NCBI GenBank assembly: GCA_022841325.1
Contig: JALHRS010000002.1
Location: forward strand, 1-64,000
Reading direction: 5' to 3'
Source: Lysobacterales bacterium
Lineage (GTDB): Bacteria; Pseudomonadota; Gammaproteobacteria; Xanthomonadales; SZUA-5
DNA: 64,000 bases
The notes beneath the pieces were generated by a model. It was not told the DNA's origin. It did no database searches and saw nothing but the letters and a program-made list of their open reading frames with translations. The position numbers were made by a program, and so were the translations under genes. Shown here piece by piece: positions 8,695 through 16,512 of the stretch. Positions within the stretch are counted from its first letter, which is position 1; every line of letters begins with the position of its first letter.

Positions 8695-10842
8695 ATGTCG
8701 CGAACCTTTGCGCTCGCCGCCAGCATGCTTGTGCTGGCAGCCTGCAACCAGACGCCTTCCGAACCTACCCCAACGGCTGAGTCCAAACCTGCTGCCATGC
8801 CTGCGCCCGCTGCCAATCCCCTGCTCACCGCCAGCACGCTGCCCTATCAGGCGCCGCCCTTTGATTTGATCAAGGACGAGCACTACCTGCCGGCCTTCGA
8901 GCAGGGCATGAGCGAGCAGCTGGCTGAAATCGCGAAGATTGCCGACAGCACCGAGCCGCCGACCTTCGAGAACACCATCGAAGCCATGGAGCGCAGCGGC
9001 GAAACCCTGAATCGCGTGCGCCGAATCTTCGGCGGGCTGGTCCAGGCCGACACCAACGATGCCCGGCAGGCGATCCAGAAAGAGGTAAATCCCAAGCTCG
9101 CCGCCCATCAGGACGAAATCCTGCTCAATGGCAAACTGTTCGCCCGGGTCAAGGCCATCTACGATGCCCGTGACGCGCTCACCGATCCGCAGCAGAAGCG
9201 TCTGGTCGAGGTCGACTACGACCGTTTCGTGCGCGCCGGCGCCAACCTGTCGGATGCCGACAAGGACATGATGCGCAAGCTCAATGTCGAGGAAACCACG
9301 CTGTCGACCAAATTCCACACCCAGCTGGTGGCCGCAACTGCCGCAGCCGCCGTGGTGGTCGATGACGCAGCCCAGCTCGACGGCTTGTCCGAGGGCGAAA
9401 TCGCCGCTGCGGCCGCCGCTGCCAAGGCCCGCAACCTGGATGGCAAGTGGCTGCTGTCGCTGCAGAACACCACCACGCAGCCGGTGCTGGTCTCGCTCAA
9501 GAACCGCGAATTGCGTGCGCGCGTGCTGAAGGCTTCGGAAACCCGTACCGAACAATCCGATGGCAACGACACCCGCGCAGTGATCCAGCGTCTGGCGCAG
9601 CTGCGCGCCGAGAAGGCCAGGCTGCTCGGCTTCGCCACCTTCGCCGACTACCAGCTCGGCGATCAGATGGCGAAGACGCCAGACATGGCGCTGAAGCTGC
9701 TCACCGACACCGTGCCTGCCGCCAGCGCGCGTGCCCTGCGCGAAGCTGCCGACATCCAGAAGATCATCGATGACCAGAACGGCGGCTTCACGCTGACCGC
9801 ATCGGACTGGGACTTCTACGCTGAGCAGGTGCGCAAGGCCAAGTACGATCTGGACGAGTCCGAGATCAAACCCTATTTCGAGTTGAACAACGTGCTCGAA
9901 AACGGTGTGTTCCATGCCGCCACCCAGATGTACGGCATCACCTTCAAGGAACGCAAGGACATCCCCACCTACCATCCCGACATGCGGGTGTTCGAAGTGT
10001 TCAATGAAGATGGCAGTCCGCTGGCGTTGTTCTATACCGATTACTTCAAGCGCGACAGCAAATCCGGTGGCGCCTGGATGGATGTGTTCGTCGAGCAGGA
10101 CGCGCTCGCCGGCACGCTGCCGGTGGTCTACAACGTCTGCAACTACACCAAGCCGGCCGAGGGTCAGCCGGCGCTGATCAGCTTTGACGACGTCATCACC
10201 CTGTTCCACGAATTCGGTCATGCCGTGCACGGCATGTTCTCGAATTCGAAGTACCCGTCCATTGCCGGCACCAACACCTCGCGCGACTTCGTCGAGTTCC
10301 CCTCGCAGTTCAACGAGCACTGGGCGACCGAGCCCAGCGTGTTTGCCAACTACGCCAAGCATTACCAGACCGGTGAGCCCATGCCGCAGGCACTGGTCGA
10401 CAAGATGGTGGCGGCCGGCAAGTTCAACGGTGGCTACGCTACTACCGAATACCTGGCTGCTGCACTGCTGGACATGGCCTGGCACACGCTGCCGGCCGAT
10501 GCGCCGCAGCAGGACGTGAACGCCTTCGAGGCTGATGCCCTGAAGAGATTCAAGGTCGATCTGGCGCAGGTGCCACCGCGTTACCGCACCACCTATTTCG
10601 ACCACATCTGGGGCGGTGGCTATTCGGCCGGCTACTACGCCTACTTCTGGTCAGACGTGCTCAATCACGACGCCTATGCGTGGTTCAAGGAACACGGCGG
10701 CATGACCCGCGAGAACGGTCAGATCTTCCGTGACCAGATCCTCTCGCGCGGCAACACCGTGGAACTGGCCACGCTCTACCGCGAGTTCCGCGGCAAGGAC
10801 CCGAGTGTCGAGCCGCTGCTGGAGAATCGCGGTTTGAAATAA
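8695..10842 (+). CDS. M3 family zinc metallopeptidase lipoprotein (Dcp/oligopeptidase A-like)
   Basis: 715 residues. The signal peptide ends in a lipobox (LVLAAC), so the mature protein is a lipoprotein with a Pro/Ala-rich linker before the catalytic part. Zinc site HEFGH with His505, Glu506 and His509, and the third ligand Glu534 in FVEFPSQFNEHW, are typical of M3 peptidases (thimet oligopeptidase / peptidyl-dipeptidase Dcp). Length and the DHIWGGGYSAGYYAY segment also fit. Expected role: degradation of short peptides in the periplasm. A second lipoprotein of the same family is encoded at 43694-45895. A strong terminator follows the stop. Confidence 0.93.
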   Translation: MSRTFALAASMLVLAACNQTPSEPTPTAESKPAAMPAPAANPLLTASTLPYQAPPFDLIKDEHYLPAFEQGMSEQLAEIAKIADSTEPPTFENTIEAMERSGETLNRVRRIFGGLVQADTNDARQAIQKEVNPKLAAHQDEILLNGKLFARVKAIYDARDALTDPQQKRLVEVDYDRFVRAGANLSDADKDMMRKLNVEETTLSTKFHTQLVAATAAAAVVVDDAAQLDGLSEGEIAAAAAAAKARNLDGKWLLSLQNTTTQPVLVSLKNRELRARVLKASETRTEQSDGNDTRAVIQRLAQLRAEKARLLGFATFADYQLGDQMAKTPDMALKLLTDTVPAASARALREAADIQKIIDDQNGGFTLTASDWDFYAEQVRKAKYDLDESEIKPYFELNNVLENGVFHAATQMYGITFKERKDIPTYHPDMRVFEVFNEDGSPLALFYTDYFKRDSKSGGAWMDVFVEQDALAGTLPVVYNVCNYTKPAEGQPALISFDDVITLFHEFGHAVHGMFSNSKYPSIAGTNTSRDFVEFPSQFNEHWATEPSVFANYAKHYQTGEPMPQALVDKMVAAGKFNGGYATTEYLAAALLDMAWHTLPADAPQQDVNAFEADALKRFKVDLAQVPPRYRTTYFDHIWGGGYSAGYYAYFWSDVLNHDAYAWFKEHGGMTRENGQIFRDQILSRGNTVELATLYREFRGKDPSVEPLLENRGLK

Positions 10843-10872
10843 GCCGCGCCAGATCGCCACCGGTAACACAGA

Positions 10873-10898
10873 GAACGGCCTTCGGGCCGTTCTTTTTT
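10873..10898 (+). terminator. rho-independent terminator of the M3 peptidase gene
   Basis: Perfect 8-bp stem GAACGGCC / GGCCGTTC closed by a TTCG tetraloop, followed by six T residues; 30 nt after the stop codon. Confidence 0.93.
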
Positions 10899-10914
10899 GG
10901 GTCCGGACATCAAC

Positions 10915-10932
10915 AGCGGCCGCGCAGGCGCG
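10915..10932 (+). repeat. dispersed 18-bp repeat, copy 1
   Basis: Core AGCGGCCGCGCAGGCGCG, also at 13597-13614 and inverted at 15892-15909; flanking bases (ATCAA before, TCC-rich after) are also partly conserved, so the real unit is longer. Confidence 0.6.
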
Positions 10933-11054
10933 TTCCTCCTCAAAGCCGCTTCGATCAGTTCACGCGGACGCGCGGAGGCCGCACACGCATTGCACTTCCC
11001 CTTTCTCCGCGCCTCCGCGCGGGATATCCGGCGACCAGCTGCGGTTCGCGGCCG

Positions 11055-11081
11055 TGGAGGGCGCCGCGCTGCGGCGCCGCT
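11055..11081 (+). repeat. dispersed 27-bp GC-rich repeat, copy 2
   Basis: Identical to 13549-13575, and inverted with one extra base at 6058-6085. The unit is itself nearly palindromic (GCGCCGC...GCGGCGC). Confidence 0.6.
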
Positions 11082-11152
11082 TTGGCTGGTCTCTGGCCCG
11101 ACGACCTGAGGTGGCCATGTGACCCCGTCACGTAGCCCGCTGCGCGGCCAAC

Positions 11153-11257
11153 GTGAGCGGCTTCAGCCGCGATGCCCTGTGGGAGCGGCTTCAGCCGCGA
11201 TGCCCTGTGGGAGCGGCTTCAGCCGCGATGCTTTTCGCGGGCAAAGCCCGCTCCCCC
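11153..11257. repeat. REP-like palindrome array
   Basis: Three direct copies of a unit built on GAGCGGCTTCAGCCGCGATG (11153-11178, 11179-11206, 11207-11233), then a variant in inverted orientation (CGCGGGCAAAGCCCGCTCCC). Each unit folds into a short hairpin (GCGGC-TTCA-GCCGC). It lies just downstream of the minus-strand gene ending at 11268 and may terminate or stabilise its transcript. Related single units are at 11870-11893 and 43601-43670. The rest of the 425-nt gap 10843-11267 holds the terminator and dispersed repeats. Confidence 0.8.
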
Positions 11258-11267
11258 AGGTGCTGGA

Positions 11268-11783
11268 TCACTGCCGTTCGGAACCCAACCCCCGCCTGCG
11301 CGCGATCAGCTGCTCGATCTTCGCCGCATTCTCGCTGCCGACGATGGTGATCAGCTGCTGCCGCCGCTGCTCGATCAGCGACTGGTTCTCGACCCGAATG
11401 CGCTCGGCGCGTGTCCGCAGCTCCGACACCTGGCCCGCGCTCAGGCCCAGCGCTTGCTGCAGCCGGGACCAGCGTTCCTCCACGGCATCCTTGCCCCGTG
11501 GCAGGCGTAGTTCGTGGCTGACCATCAGCTCGGCCAGCCTGGCCTTCTGCGATTCACTGAGCACCGCGAGCAGTTCCGGGCGCAGCGCATCCATGCGCTG
11601 GCGTCGCTGCAGCTGGGTGTCGGTGATGAAGTGCGCCAGTTGCTGCACCTGGGTGTCGTTCAACTGCAGCCAGCGACCAGCGCGCTCGGCGCGGGTGACG
11701 GCGTCGGTGGGATGAGCCAGCAGCGGGCCGCTGGCCAGGGCCGCGGCGACCAGCAGCGTCAGGGGTTTGAGCCAGGTACGCAT
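11268..11783 (-). CDS. periplasmic helical protein, Spy/CpxP-like
   Basis: 171 residues. Start at the ATG at 11783 with AAGGAG just upstream. Signal peptide ends at LLAHP or near it. The mature part is all helical and holds two similar helical hairpins: LQLNDTQVQQLAHF and LGLSAGQVSELRTR each open a unit followed by Arg/Gln-rich helices ending in E/N-x-A-x-x-x-x-L. This L-T/N/S-x-x-Q pattern resembles the LTXXQ motif of Spy/CpxP periplasmic chaperones. Chaperone or envelope-stress function is inferred from that weak similarity; no stress regulator is adjacent. Confidence 0.7.
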   Translation of the reverse strand: MRTWLKPLTLLVAAALASGPLLAHPTDAVTRAERAGRWLQLNDTQVQQLAHFITDTQLQRRQRMDALRPELLAVLSESQKARLAELMVSHELRLPRGKDAVEERWSRLQQALGLSAGQVSELRTRAERIRVENQSLIEQRRQQLITIVGSENAAKIEQLIARRRGLGSERQ

Positions 11784-11869
11784 GTCTTTCTCCTTGCCTT
11801 GAGTGATCGGAACCATCCGATTGATCTGAAGAACGCGACAAGGAAACTCGGGTTGACCCGGATGCGCGA

Positions 11870-11893
11870 TCGCGGCTGAAGCCGCTCCCACAG
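11870..11893 (-). repeat. single REP-like unit
   Basis: TCGCGGCTGAAGCCGCTCCC followed by ACAG is the reverse complement of the unit in the 11153-11257 array. It sits in the leader of the Spy-like gene. Confidence 0.65.
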
Positions 11894-11964
11894 AATCCAG
11901 GACCGGCTCGCGCTCTTCTCCGCGTCCTCCGCGTCTCCGCGTGAGCTCGCTCTTACCGACACCG

Positions 11965-11999
11965 ACAACCAACAACCAGCAACCAGCAACCAGCAACCA
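11965..11999 (+). repeat. heptamer tandem repeat (ACAACCA/GCAACCA, 5 copies)
   Basis: Five contiguous 7-nt units: two ACAACCA and three GCAACCA. Upstream of it (11917-11942) is another degenerate repeat of CTCCGCG units. A related heptamer array stands at 16138-16165. Confidence 0.8.
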
Positions 12000-12071
12000 G
12001 CCCTTCAGGCAGGGATCCCCAATTGGCGTTATCGTGCTCAGCCTGATTCTCTGGCACAGGATGGAAGGGCG

Positions 12072-13256
12072 ATGACGACTCGAGATGTGGTGATTCTGGG
12101 CGCGGCGCGCTCGCCGATCGGCAGCTTCGGCGGTGGTCTGGCCGACTTCGAACCGCACGAGCTGGCGGGCACGGTGATGAAGGAGGCAGTGGCGCGTTCC
12201 GGCGTCGATCCGCAGGCCATCAACTACGTCACCGTAGGCAACTGCATCCCGACCGGCCCGCGCTACGCCTATGTGGCGCGGGTGGCCTCGATCCAGGCCG
12301 GATTGCCGATGGACTCGGTGGCGATGGCGGTCAATCGCCTGTGTTCTTCCGGCCTGCAGGGCATCGTCACCACGGCGCAGAACATCCTGCTGGGTGATTG
12401 CGATTACGGCATCGGCGGCGGCGTCGAAGTGATGTCGCGTGGTGGCTACATGTCCACCGCCATGCGCAGCGGTGCGCGCATGGGCGAGACCCGGATGATC
12501 GACATGATGGTCGATGCGCTGACCGATCCCTTCGGTGTCGGCCATATGGGCATCACCGCGGAAAATCTCGTCAGCAAATGGAATATCACCCGCGAGGAGC
12601 AGGACGCGCTGGCAGTGGAATCGCATCGGCGCGCCGCCGCGGCCATCGCTGAAGGCCGCTTCAAGGATCAGATCGTCCCCATCGTCAAGCAGACCCGCAA
12701 GGGCGACGTGACCATCGATAGCGACGAGCATGTGCGTCCCGATACCACCATGGAAACTCTGGGCAAGATGAAGCCGGCCTTCAAGAAGGATGGCTCGGTG
12801 ACCGCCGGCAACGCCTCCGGCATCAACGACGGTGCCGCCTTCGTGGTGCTGGCCAATGCCAGCCACGCTGCGAACTCAGGTCACAAGCCCTTGGCGCGGC
12901 TGGTCTCCTACGCGGTGGCCGGTGTGCCCAACGAGATCATGGGCGAAGGCCCGATTCCGGCGTCGAAATTGGCCTTGAAAAAGGCCGGCCTGAGCCTGGA
13001 TCAGATGGACGTGATCGAATCCAACGAAGCCTTCGCCGCGCAGGCAATCGCCGTGTCCCGCGGTCTGGGACTGGATCCGGTCAGGACCAATCCCAACGGC
13101 GGCGCCATCGCCCTCGGCCATCCGATCGGCTGTTCCGGCGCCTTCCTCGCCATCAAGGCCATCTACGAGCTGCACCGCAGCGGCGGTCGCCATGCGCTGG
13201 TGACCATGTGCATCGGCGGTGGTCAGGGCATTGCGGCGGTCTTTGAGCGGCTCTGA
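12072..13256 (+). CDS. acetyl-CoA C-acyltransferase (thiolase)
   Basis: 394 residues, the full thiolase length. Catalytic residues are visible: nucleophile Cys91 in NRLCSSGLQ, His350 in ALGHPIGCSGA and Cys380 in MCIGGGQG. It catalyses CoA-dependent cleavage of 3-ketoacyl-CoA or condensation of two acyl-CoAs (acetyl-CoA to acetoacetyl-CoA). Start ATG at 12072 with GAAGGG 7 nt upstream. It stands alone, without FadB, PhaB or CoA-transferase neighbours, so whether it serves beta-oxidation, PHA precursor supply or ketone metabolism cannot be told from context. Confidence 0.94.
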   Translation: MTTRDVVILGAARSPIGSFGGGLADFEPHELAGTVMKEAVARSGVDPQAINYVTVGNCIPTGPRYAYVARVASIQAGLPMDSVAMAVNRLCSSGLQGIVTTAQNILLGDCDYGIGGGVEVMSRGGYMSTAMRSGARMGETRMIDMMVDALTDPFGVGHMGITAENLVSKWNITREEQDALAVESHRRAAAAIAEGRFKDQIVPIVKQTRKGDVTIDSDEHVRPDTTMETLGKMKPAFKKDGSVTAGNASGINDGAAFVVLANASHAANSGHKPLARLVSYAVAGVPNEIMGEGPIPASKLALKKAGLSLDQMDVIESNEAFAAQAIAVSRGLGLDPVRTNPNGGAIALGHPIGCSGAFLAIKAIYELHRSGGRHALVTMCIGGGQGIAAVFERL

Positions 13257-13274
13257 GGCAGGCGTCAACGCGAG

Positions 13275-13294
13275 CTGCCGGGTCGGCCCGGCAG
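13275..13294 (+). terminator. hairpin after the thiolase gene
   Basis: 8-bp perfect stem CTGCCGGG / CCCGGCAG with a TCGG loop, 19 nt after the stop. No clear T-run follows, so termination is only likely. Confidence 0.5.
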
Positions 13295-13373
13295 TGTCTA
13301 CCGGCCATGATCTCCGGCGTCATTGCGAGCCACCTGTTCCGACCCGAAACTGCCCACGGGCCATGAACCCCTC

Positions 13374-13410
13374 GGCGTCATTGCGACCCCGGACTTGATC
13401 CGGGGGAAGC
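13374..13410 (+). repeat. 37-bp dispersed repeat, left copy of an inverted pair
   Basis: Identical over 37 nt to the reverse complement of 15927-15963. The local copy belongs to a larger palindromic element ending near 13475 (GAAGCAATCCAG ... CTGGATTGCTTC), with a partial copy at 13317-13333. The gap 13257-13719 consists mostly of such elements and the copies at 13549-13575 and 13597-13614; no gene is seen. Confidence 0.8.
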
Positions 13411-13548
13411 AATCCAGACGTAGATCCGCACGAGCGCTGGATTGCTTCGTCGCTACGCTCCTCGCGATGACGGATCAACAACTCATGCTGCGTGCTATTC
13501 CTGAGCCCCATCCCGGCATTGACCCGGGGGTGGTCCTTGCGCTTGCCG

Positions 13549-13575
13549 TGGAGGGCGCCGCGCTGCGGCGCCGCT
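13549..13575 (+). repeat. dispersed 27-bp GC-rich repeat, copy 3
   Basis: Identical to 11055-11081. Confidence 0.6.
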
Positions 13576-13596
13576 TTGCCTTACCCGTAGATCAAG

Positions 13597-13614
13597 AGCG
13601 GCCGCGCAGGCGCG
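13597..13614 (+). repeat. dispersed 18-bp repeat, copy 2
   Basis: Same core as 10915-10932, 22 nt downstream of a copy of the 27-bp repeat. Confidence 0.6.
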
Positions 13615-13719
13615 CGTCCCTCCTCGATGCTGCTCGCTCGCTGCCTGTGGTTCACGCCCCGCATCGTCGGGCCGAGATTGGCGGCTTGCCAGGGCGCAGC
13701 CGTGGCTCCGTGCACAGGT

Positions 13720-14325
13720 TCAGTTCCTTCCCACCTCGATCAGCAGCGGCGATGCAAACATCGCCGCCGGCGAAATGACGTCCTCTCCCATCGGGATCTG
13801 GTTGCCGTAGCGCTCCTTCAATTTGGCCTGTACGGCGGCGTCACTCAGGTCGAAGTCCCTGAGTTTCTGCAGGTCGCCGATGCGCAGTCCCAGGGCGCGC
13901 TGGTAGGCCTTCCACACCAGTTCCGAGCAATAGATGCGCTCATCGGACCAGCCGAAGGCGGCATCGTAGCGCCGTCCGTGCAGGCGCAGCGCCTCGCTGC
14001 GCAACTTCTGGCGCGCTTCTGTTGTCAACAGCGTGTCCGAATCACGCAGGCGCTTGACCACATAGTGACCGACATTACCGCGCGCAATCCACTGCGCCAG
14101 CGGCGTCCACTGCACGGTCTTGCCGGCTTCCAGCACAAAGGCATGGCCATCGCGATACAGCACCATTCCCATATGGCTGTAGGGCGAATGGGTGGCGCGC
14201 TGAATCGCCTGCGATTGTGCAGAGCGTGAGGTGTGGAAGATCAGATCTCCTTCCTCGACATGAGCGCTGTCCGCGCGAGCTCCCATTGCTGCCAGCAGAG
14301 TGAGCATCAGGACCAGGATTCGCAT
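13720..14325 (-). CDS. YiiX/YebB-like permuted NlpC/P60 cysteine hydrolase
   Basis: 201 residues from the ATG at 14325 (another ATG at 14340 adds five residues). Signal peptide MRILVLMLTLLAAMGARA. The mature domain starts EEGDLIFHTS, then SPYSHMGMVL with the catalytic-type His and later IYCSELVWKAY with the catalytic-type Cys: the circularly permuted order of YiiX/LRAT-like members of the NlpC/P60 superfamily. Probably a periplasmic thiol hydrolase acting on an amide or ester; the substrate is unknown. Transcribed divergently from the sodium-dependent transporter. Confidence 0.85.
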   Translation of the reverse strand: MRILVLMLTLLAAMGARADSAHVEEGDLIFHTSRSAQSQAIQRATHSPYSHMGMVLYRDGHAFVLEAGKTVQWTPLAQWIARGNVGHYVVKRLRDSDTLLTTEARQKLRSEALRLHGRRYDAAFGWSDERIYCSELVWKAYQRALGLRIGDLQKLRDFDLSDAAVQAKLKERYGNQIPMGEDVISPAAMFASPLLIEVGRN

Positions 14326-14482
14326 CGTCTGCTGTTCCATTTGTCGAGTGCTATCTACTGTGGGCCAAGCGCGATTAACCCCGGCCAGCTGGGCCCGCAC
14401 GGCTCATGAACCGGACATTTAGCTCCCCGTCCACGCCCAACTGTCCTATTGTCCAAGGCCTGCATCGGGGAGGGAGGCAGTC

Positions 14483-15847
14483 ATGGCAGCGGGCATATCT
14501 CAGCACGGCATGTGGTCATCGAAACTGGGTTTCGTGTTGGCCGCAGTGGGCTCGGCGGTGGGGCTGGGCAACATCTGGCGGTTTTCCTATGTGACCGCCG
14601 AGAACGGTGGCGGCGCCTTTGTCCTGGTCTATCTGCTGGCGGTGCTGTCGGTGGGTCTGCCGCTGATGATTGCCGAGGTGCTGATCGGACGCGCCGGGCG
14701 CGAGAGCCCGATCAACACGCTGATTGATCTGGCGCGTGAATCCAAGGCCAGTCCGGCCTGGTCGCTGATCGGCTGGTCTGGCGTCGTGGCTGGTCTGCTG
14801 ATTCTGTCGTTCTATTGCGTGATCGCCGGCTGGACCTTGAGTTACACCGTGACCTATGCGCAGTCGATGTTCGCGGCGACGCCTGCGATCGCCAATCCGG
14901 GCGAGCACTTCGGCGCCCTCACCAGCAGCACTTCGAGTCTGCTGTTCTGGCACTTCGTGTTCATCGTGCTGACCATCGGCGTGGTCGCCCGCGGGGTGGA
15001 GAAGGGCATCGAGGCCGCAGTGCGCTTCATGATTCCCTCGCTGTTCCTGATTCTGGTCAGTCTGGTGATCTACGGGATGACCACCGGACACTTCGGTACA
15101 GCCTTGACTTACTTGTTCTCGCCCGATTTTTCCAAAGTCACCGGCAGTACGCTGGTGGCGGCCCTGGGTCAGGCCTTCTTTTCGCTCAGTCTGGGTATGG
15201 CCGGTCTGATGGCCTATGGCGCCTATGTGCCCGACAAGGCCTCGATCCCGCGGCTGGCCGGCATCATCTGCGCTGCTGATACCGGTGTTGCACTGCTGGC
15301 CGGCATGGCCATCTTCCCGCTGGTGTTCGCGTTCTCGCTGGATCCGCACACGGCCGGCCCGGGGCTGGTGTTCGTGGCCCTGCCCAACGCCTTCGCGCAG
15401 ATGCAGTTCGGCAATCTCTACGGACTGGCCTTCTTCGTGCTCCTCGCGTTCGCGGCCTGGAGCTCGACCATTTCCATTCTCGAAGGCGGCACCGCCTATC
15501 TGGTCGAGCGTGGACTGAGCCGCTGGCTGGCGGCCACGCTGCTCGGCGGCTTTGCCGGCATTGTAGGCATCGGCAGCGTACTCAGCTTCACGGTGTGGTC
15601 AGAGGTTCGGCTTGCCGACCGCAACATCCTCGACTTCACCAACTTCATCGCCAGCGATCTGATGCTGCCTCTGGGCGGGCTGGCGATTGCCACCTTTGCC
15701 GGCTGGGTGCTGGCTGAGCCGCTGCGGCGCAATCAGCTGGCCGACATCAGCGACACCAGTTATGCCATCTGGAAAGGGCTGTGCCGCTACGTGGCGCCGA
15801 TACTGATTGCGCTGGTGTTTGCGAGCGGCTTGGGGTTGTTCGGGTAG
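14483..15847 (+). CDS. neurotransmitter:sodium symporter family transporter
   Basis: 454 residues and about eleven to twelve hydrophobic segments, the LeuT/NSS fold. TM1 carries the family signature AAVGSAVGLGNIWRFSY with the unwound Na+/substrate site, followed by the ENGGGAF loop. Such proteins import amino acids or related amines coupled to Na+ across the inner membrane. GGGAGGGAGGC upstream of the ATG at 14483 serves as ribosome site. The substrate cannot be read from the sequence. Confidence 0.92.
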   Translation: MAAGISQHGMWSSKLGFVLAAVGSAVGLGNIWRFSYVTAENGGGAFVLVYLLAVLSVGLPLMIAEVLIGRAGRESPINTLIDLARESKASPAWSLIGWSGVVAGLLILSFYCVIAGWTLSYTVTYAQSMFAATPAIANPGEHFGALTSSTSSLLFWHFVFIVLTIGVVARGVEKGIEAAVRFMIPSLFLILVSLVIYGMTTGHFGTALTYLFSPDFSKVTGSTLVAALGQAFFSLSLGMAGLMAYGAYVPDKASIPRLAGIICAADTGVALLAGMAIFPLVFAFSLDPHTAGPGLVFVALPNAFAQMQFGNLYGLAFFVLLAFAAWSSTISILEGGTAYLVERGLSRWLAATLLGGFAGIVGIGSVLSFTVWSEVRLADRNILDFTNFIASDLMLPLGGLAIATFAGWVLAEPLRRNQLADISDTSYAIWKGLCRYVAPILIALVFASGLGLFG

Positions 15848-15891
15848 CGCTCACGAGGGCGAGAGGCACCGAAGGGCTTTGCGGAGGGCCG

Positions 15892-15909
15892 CGCGCCTGC
15901 GCGGCCGCT
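15892..15909 (-). repeat. dispersed 18-bp repeat, copy 3 (inverted)
   Basis: Reverse complement of the core at 10915-10932 and 13597-13614. Confidence 0.6.
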
Positions 15910-15926
15910 GTTGATCTCCCTGGATG

Positions 15927-15963
15927 GCTTCCCCCGGATCAAGTCCGGGGTCGCAATGACGCC
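15927..15963 (-). repeat. 37-bp dispersed repeat, right copy of the inverted pair
   Basis: Exact reverse complement of 13374-13410. The two copies bracket the YiiX-like hydrolase and the transporter. Confidence 0.8.
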
Positions 15964-15975
15964 GGCTTTGGTGGA

Positions 15976-16033
15976 TCCAGACTGGTCTGGACGCTCCTGG
16001 CGACGTGCTGGAGAAGCGTCCAGACCAGTCTGG
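15976..16033. repeat. 20-bp perfect inverted repeat, 18-nt loop
   Basis: Arms 15976-15995 and 16014-16033 are exact reverse complements; each arm itself contains a near-palindrome (CCAGACTGGTCTGG). It stands between the transporter stop and the EF-G leader and may act as a terminator, protein-binding site or mobile palindromic element. Confidence 0.8.
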
Positions 16034-16063
16034 ACCTACCAAGGCCCAAAGCTCGTAGCCTTT

Positions 16064-16133
16064 CCCGTGCCCCGTGCCCCGTGCCCCGTGCCCCGTGCCC
16101 CGTGCCCCGTGCCCCGTGCCCCGTGCCCCGTGC
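16064..16133 (+). repeat. heptamer tandem repeat CCCGTGC, 10 perfect copies
   Basis: Ten uninterrupted copies of CCCGTGC. The 665-nt gap 15848-16512 contains this array, the inverted repeat just upstream, the ACAACCG array and the EF-G leader; no gene is apparent. Confidence 0.95.
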
Positions 16134-16137
16134 CCCT

Positions 16138-16165
16138 ACAACCGACAACCGACAACCGACAACCG
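16138..16165 (+). repeat. heptamer tandem repeat ACAACCG, 4 copies
   Basis: Four perfect copies, four bases after the CCCGTGC array; related in sequence to the heptamers at 11965-11999. Confidence 0.9.
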
Positions 16166-16512
16166 ACAGTGTCAGGACAGCCAATTTCGGCCATAATACG
16201 CAGGTTCCGTGCCGGTCCGTTCAGCTGGACCTGCCGACATCAGATGGCAGTGCGCTGTTCAGATTCATAAAGCACTGAAGAATCAAGCTAGCTTTTTGGT
16301 GAATAATGCGCGGCCGCTCGCGCCGGCATCCGTTTGTCGCGCGATCAGACCCGTTCGCCCGGGTCAGGTGCCGGTCACAGCCCGGTACCGCAGGCGTTTG
16401 CATAGCAGGACTTTGCGGGCCGGATGGCTCGCCCAGAAATTTCCGAGAGATCGGCGCTCTACCCGGGCGTGGCTTTTTCGGGCCGATTCATTACACGTCA
16501 AGAGATCAAAAC

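Noticed and set aside
8641-10605. Long minus-strand reading frame (654 codons) opposite the M3 peptidase gene
   Set aside because: Antisense shadow of a high-GC gene; composition is Gly/Arg/His-rich and unlike any family, whereas the plus strand has clear catalytic motifs.
13720-15847. Composite transposon formed by the 37-bp inverted repeats
   Set aside because: No transposase between the copies; similar elements occur singly nearby, so dispersed palindromic repeats are the simpler view.
16064-16133. Short-unit array as a CRISPR or origin iteron
   Set aside because: Units are 7 bp without spacers; no dnaA or rep gene or DnaA boxes nearby.
10900-16500. Possible tRNA or small RNA genes in the long repeat-rich gaps
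   Set aside because: No cloverleaf or conserved T-loop (GGTTCRA) with matching acceptor stem was found.
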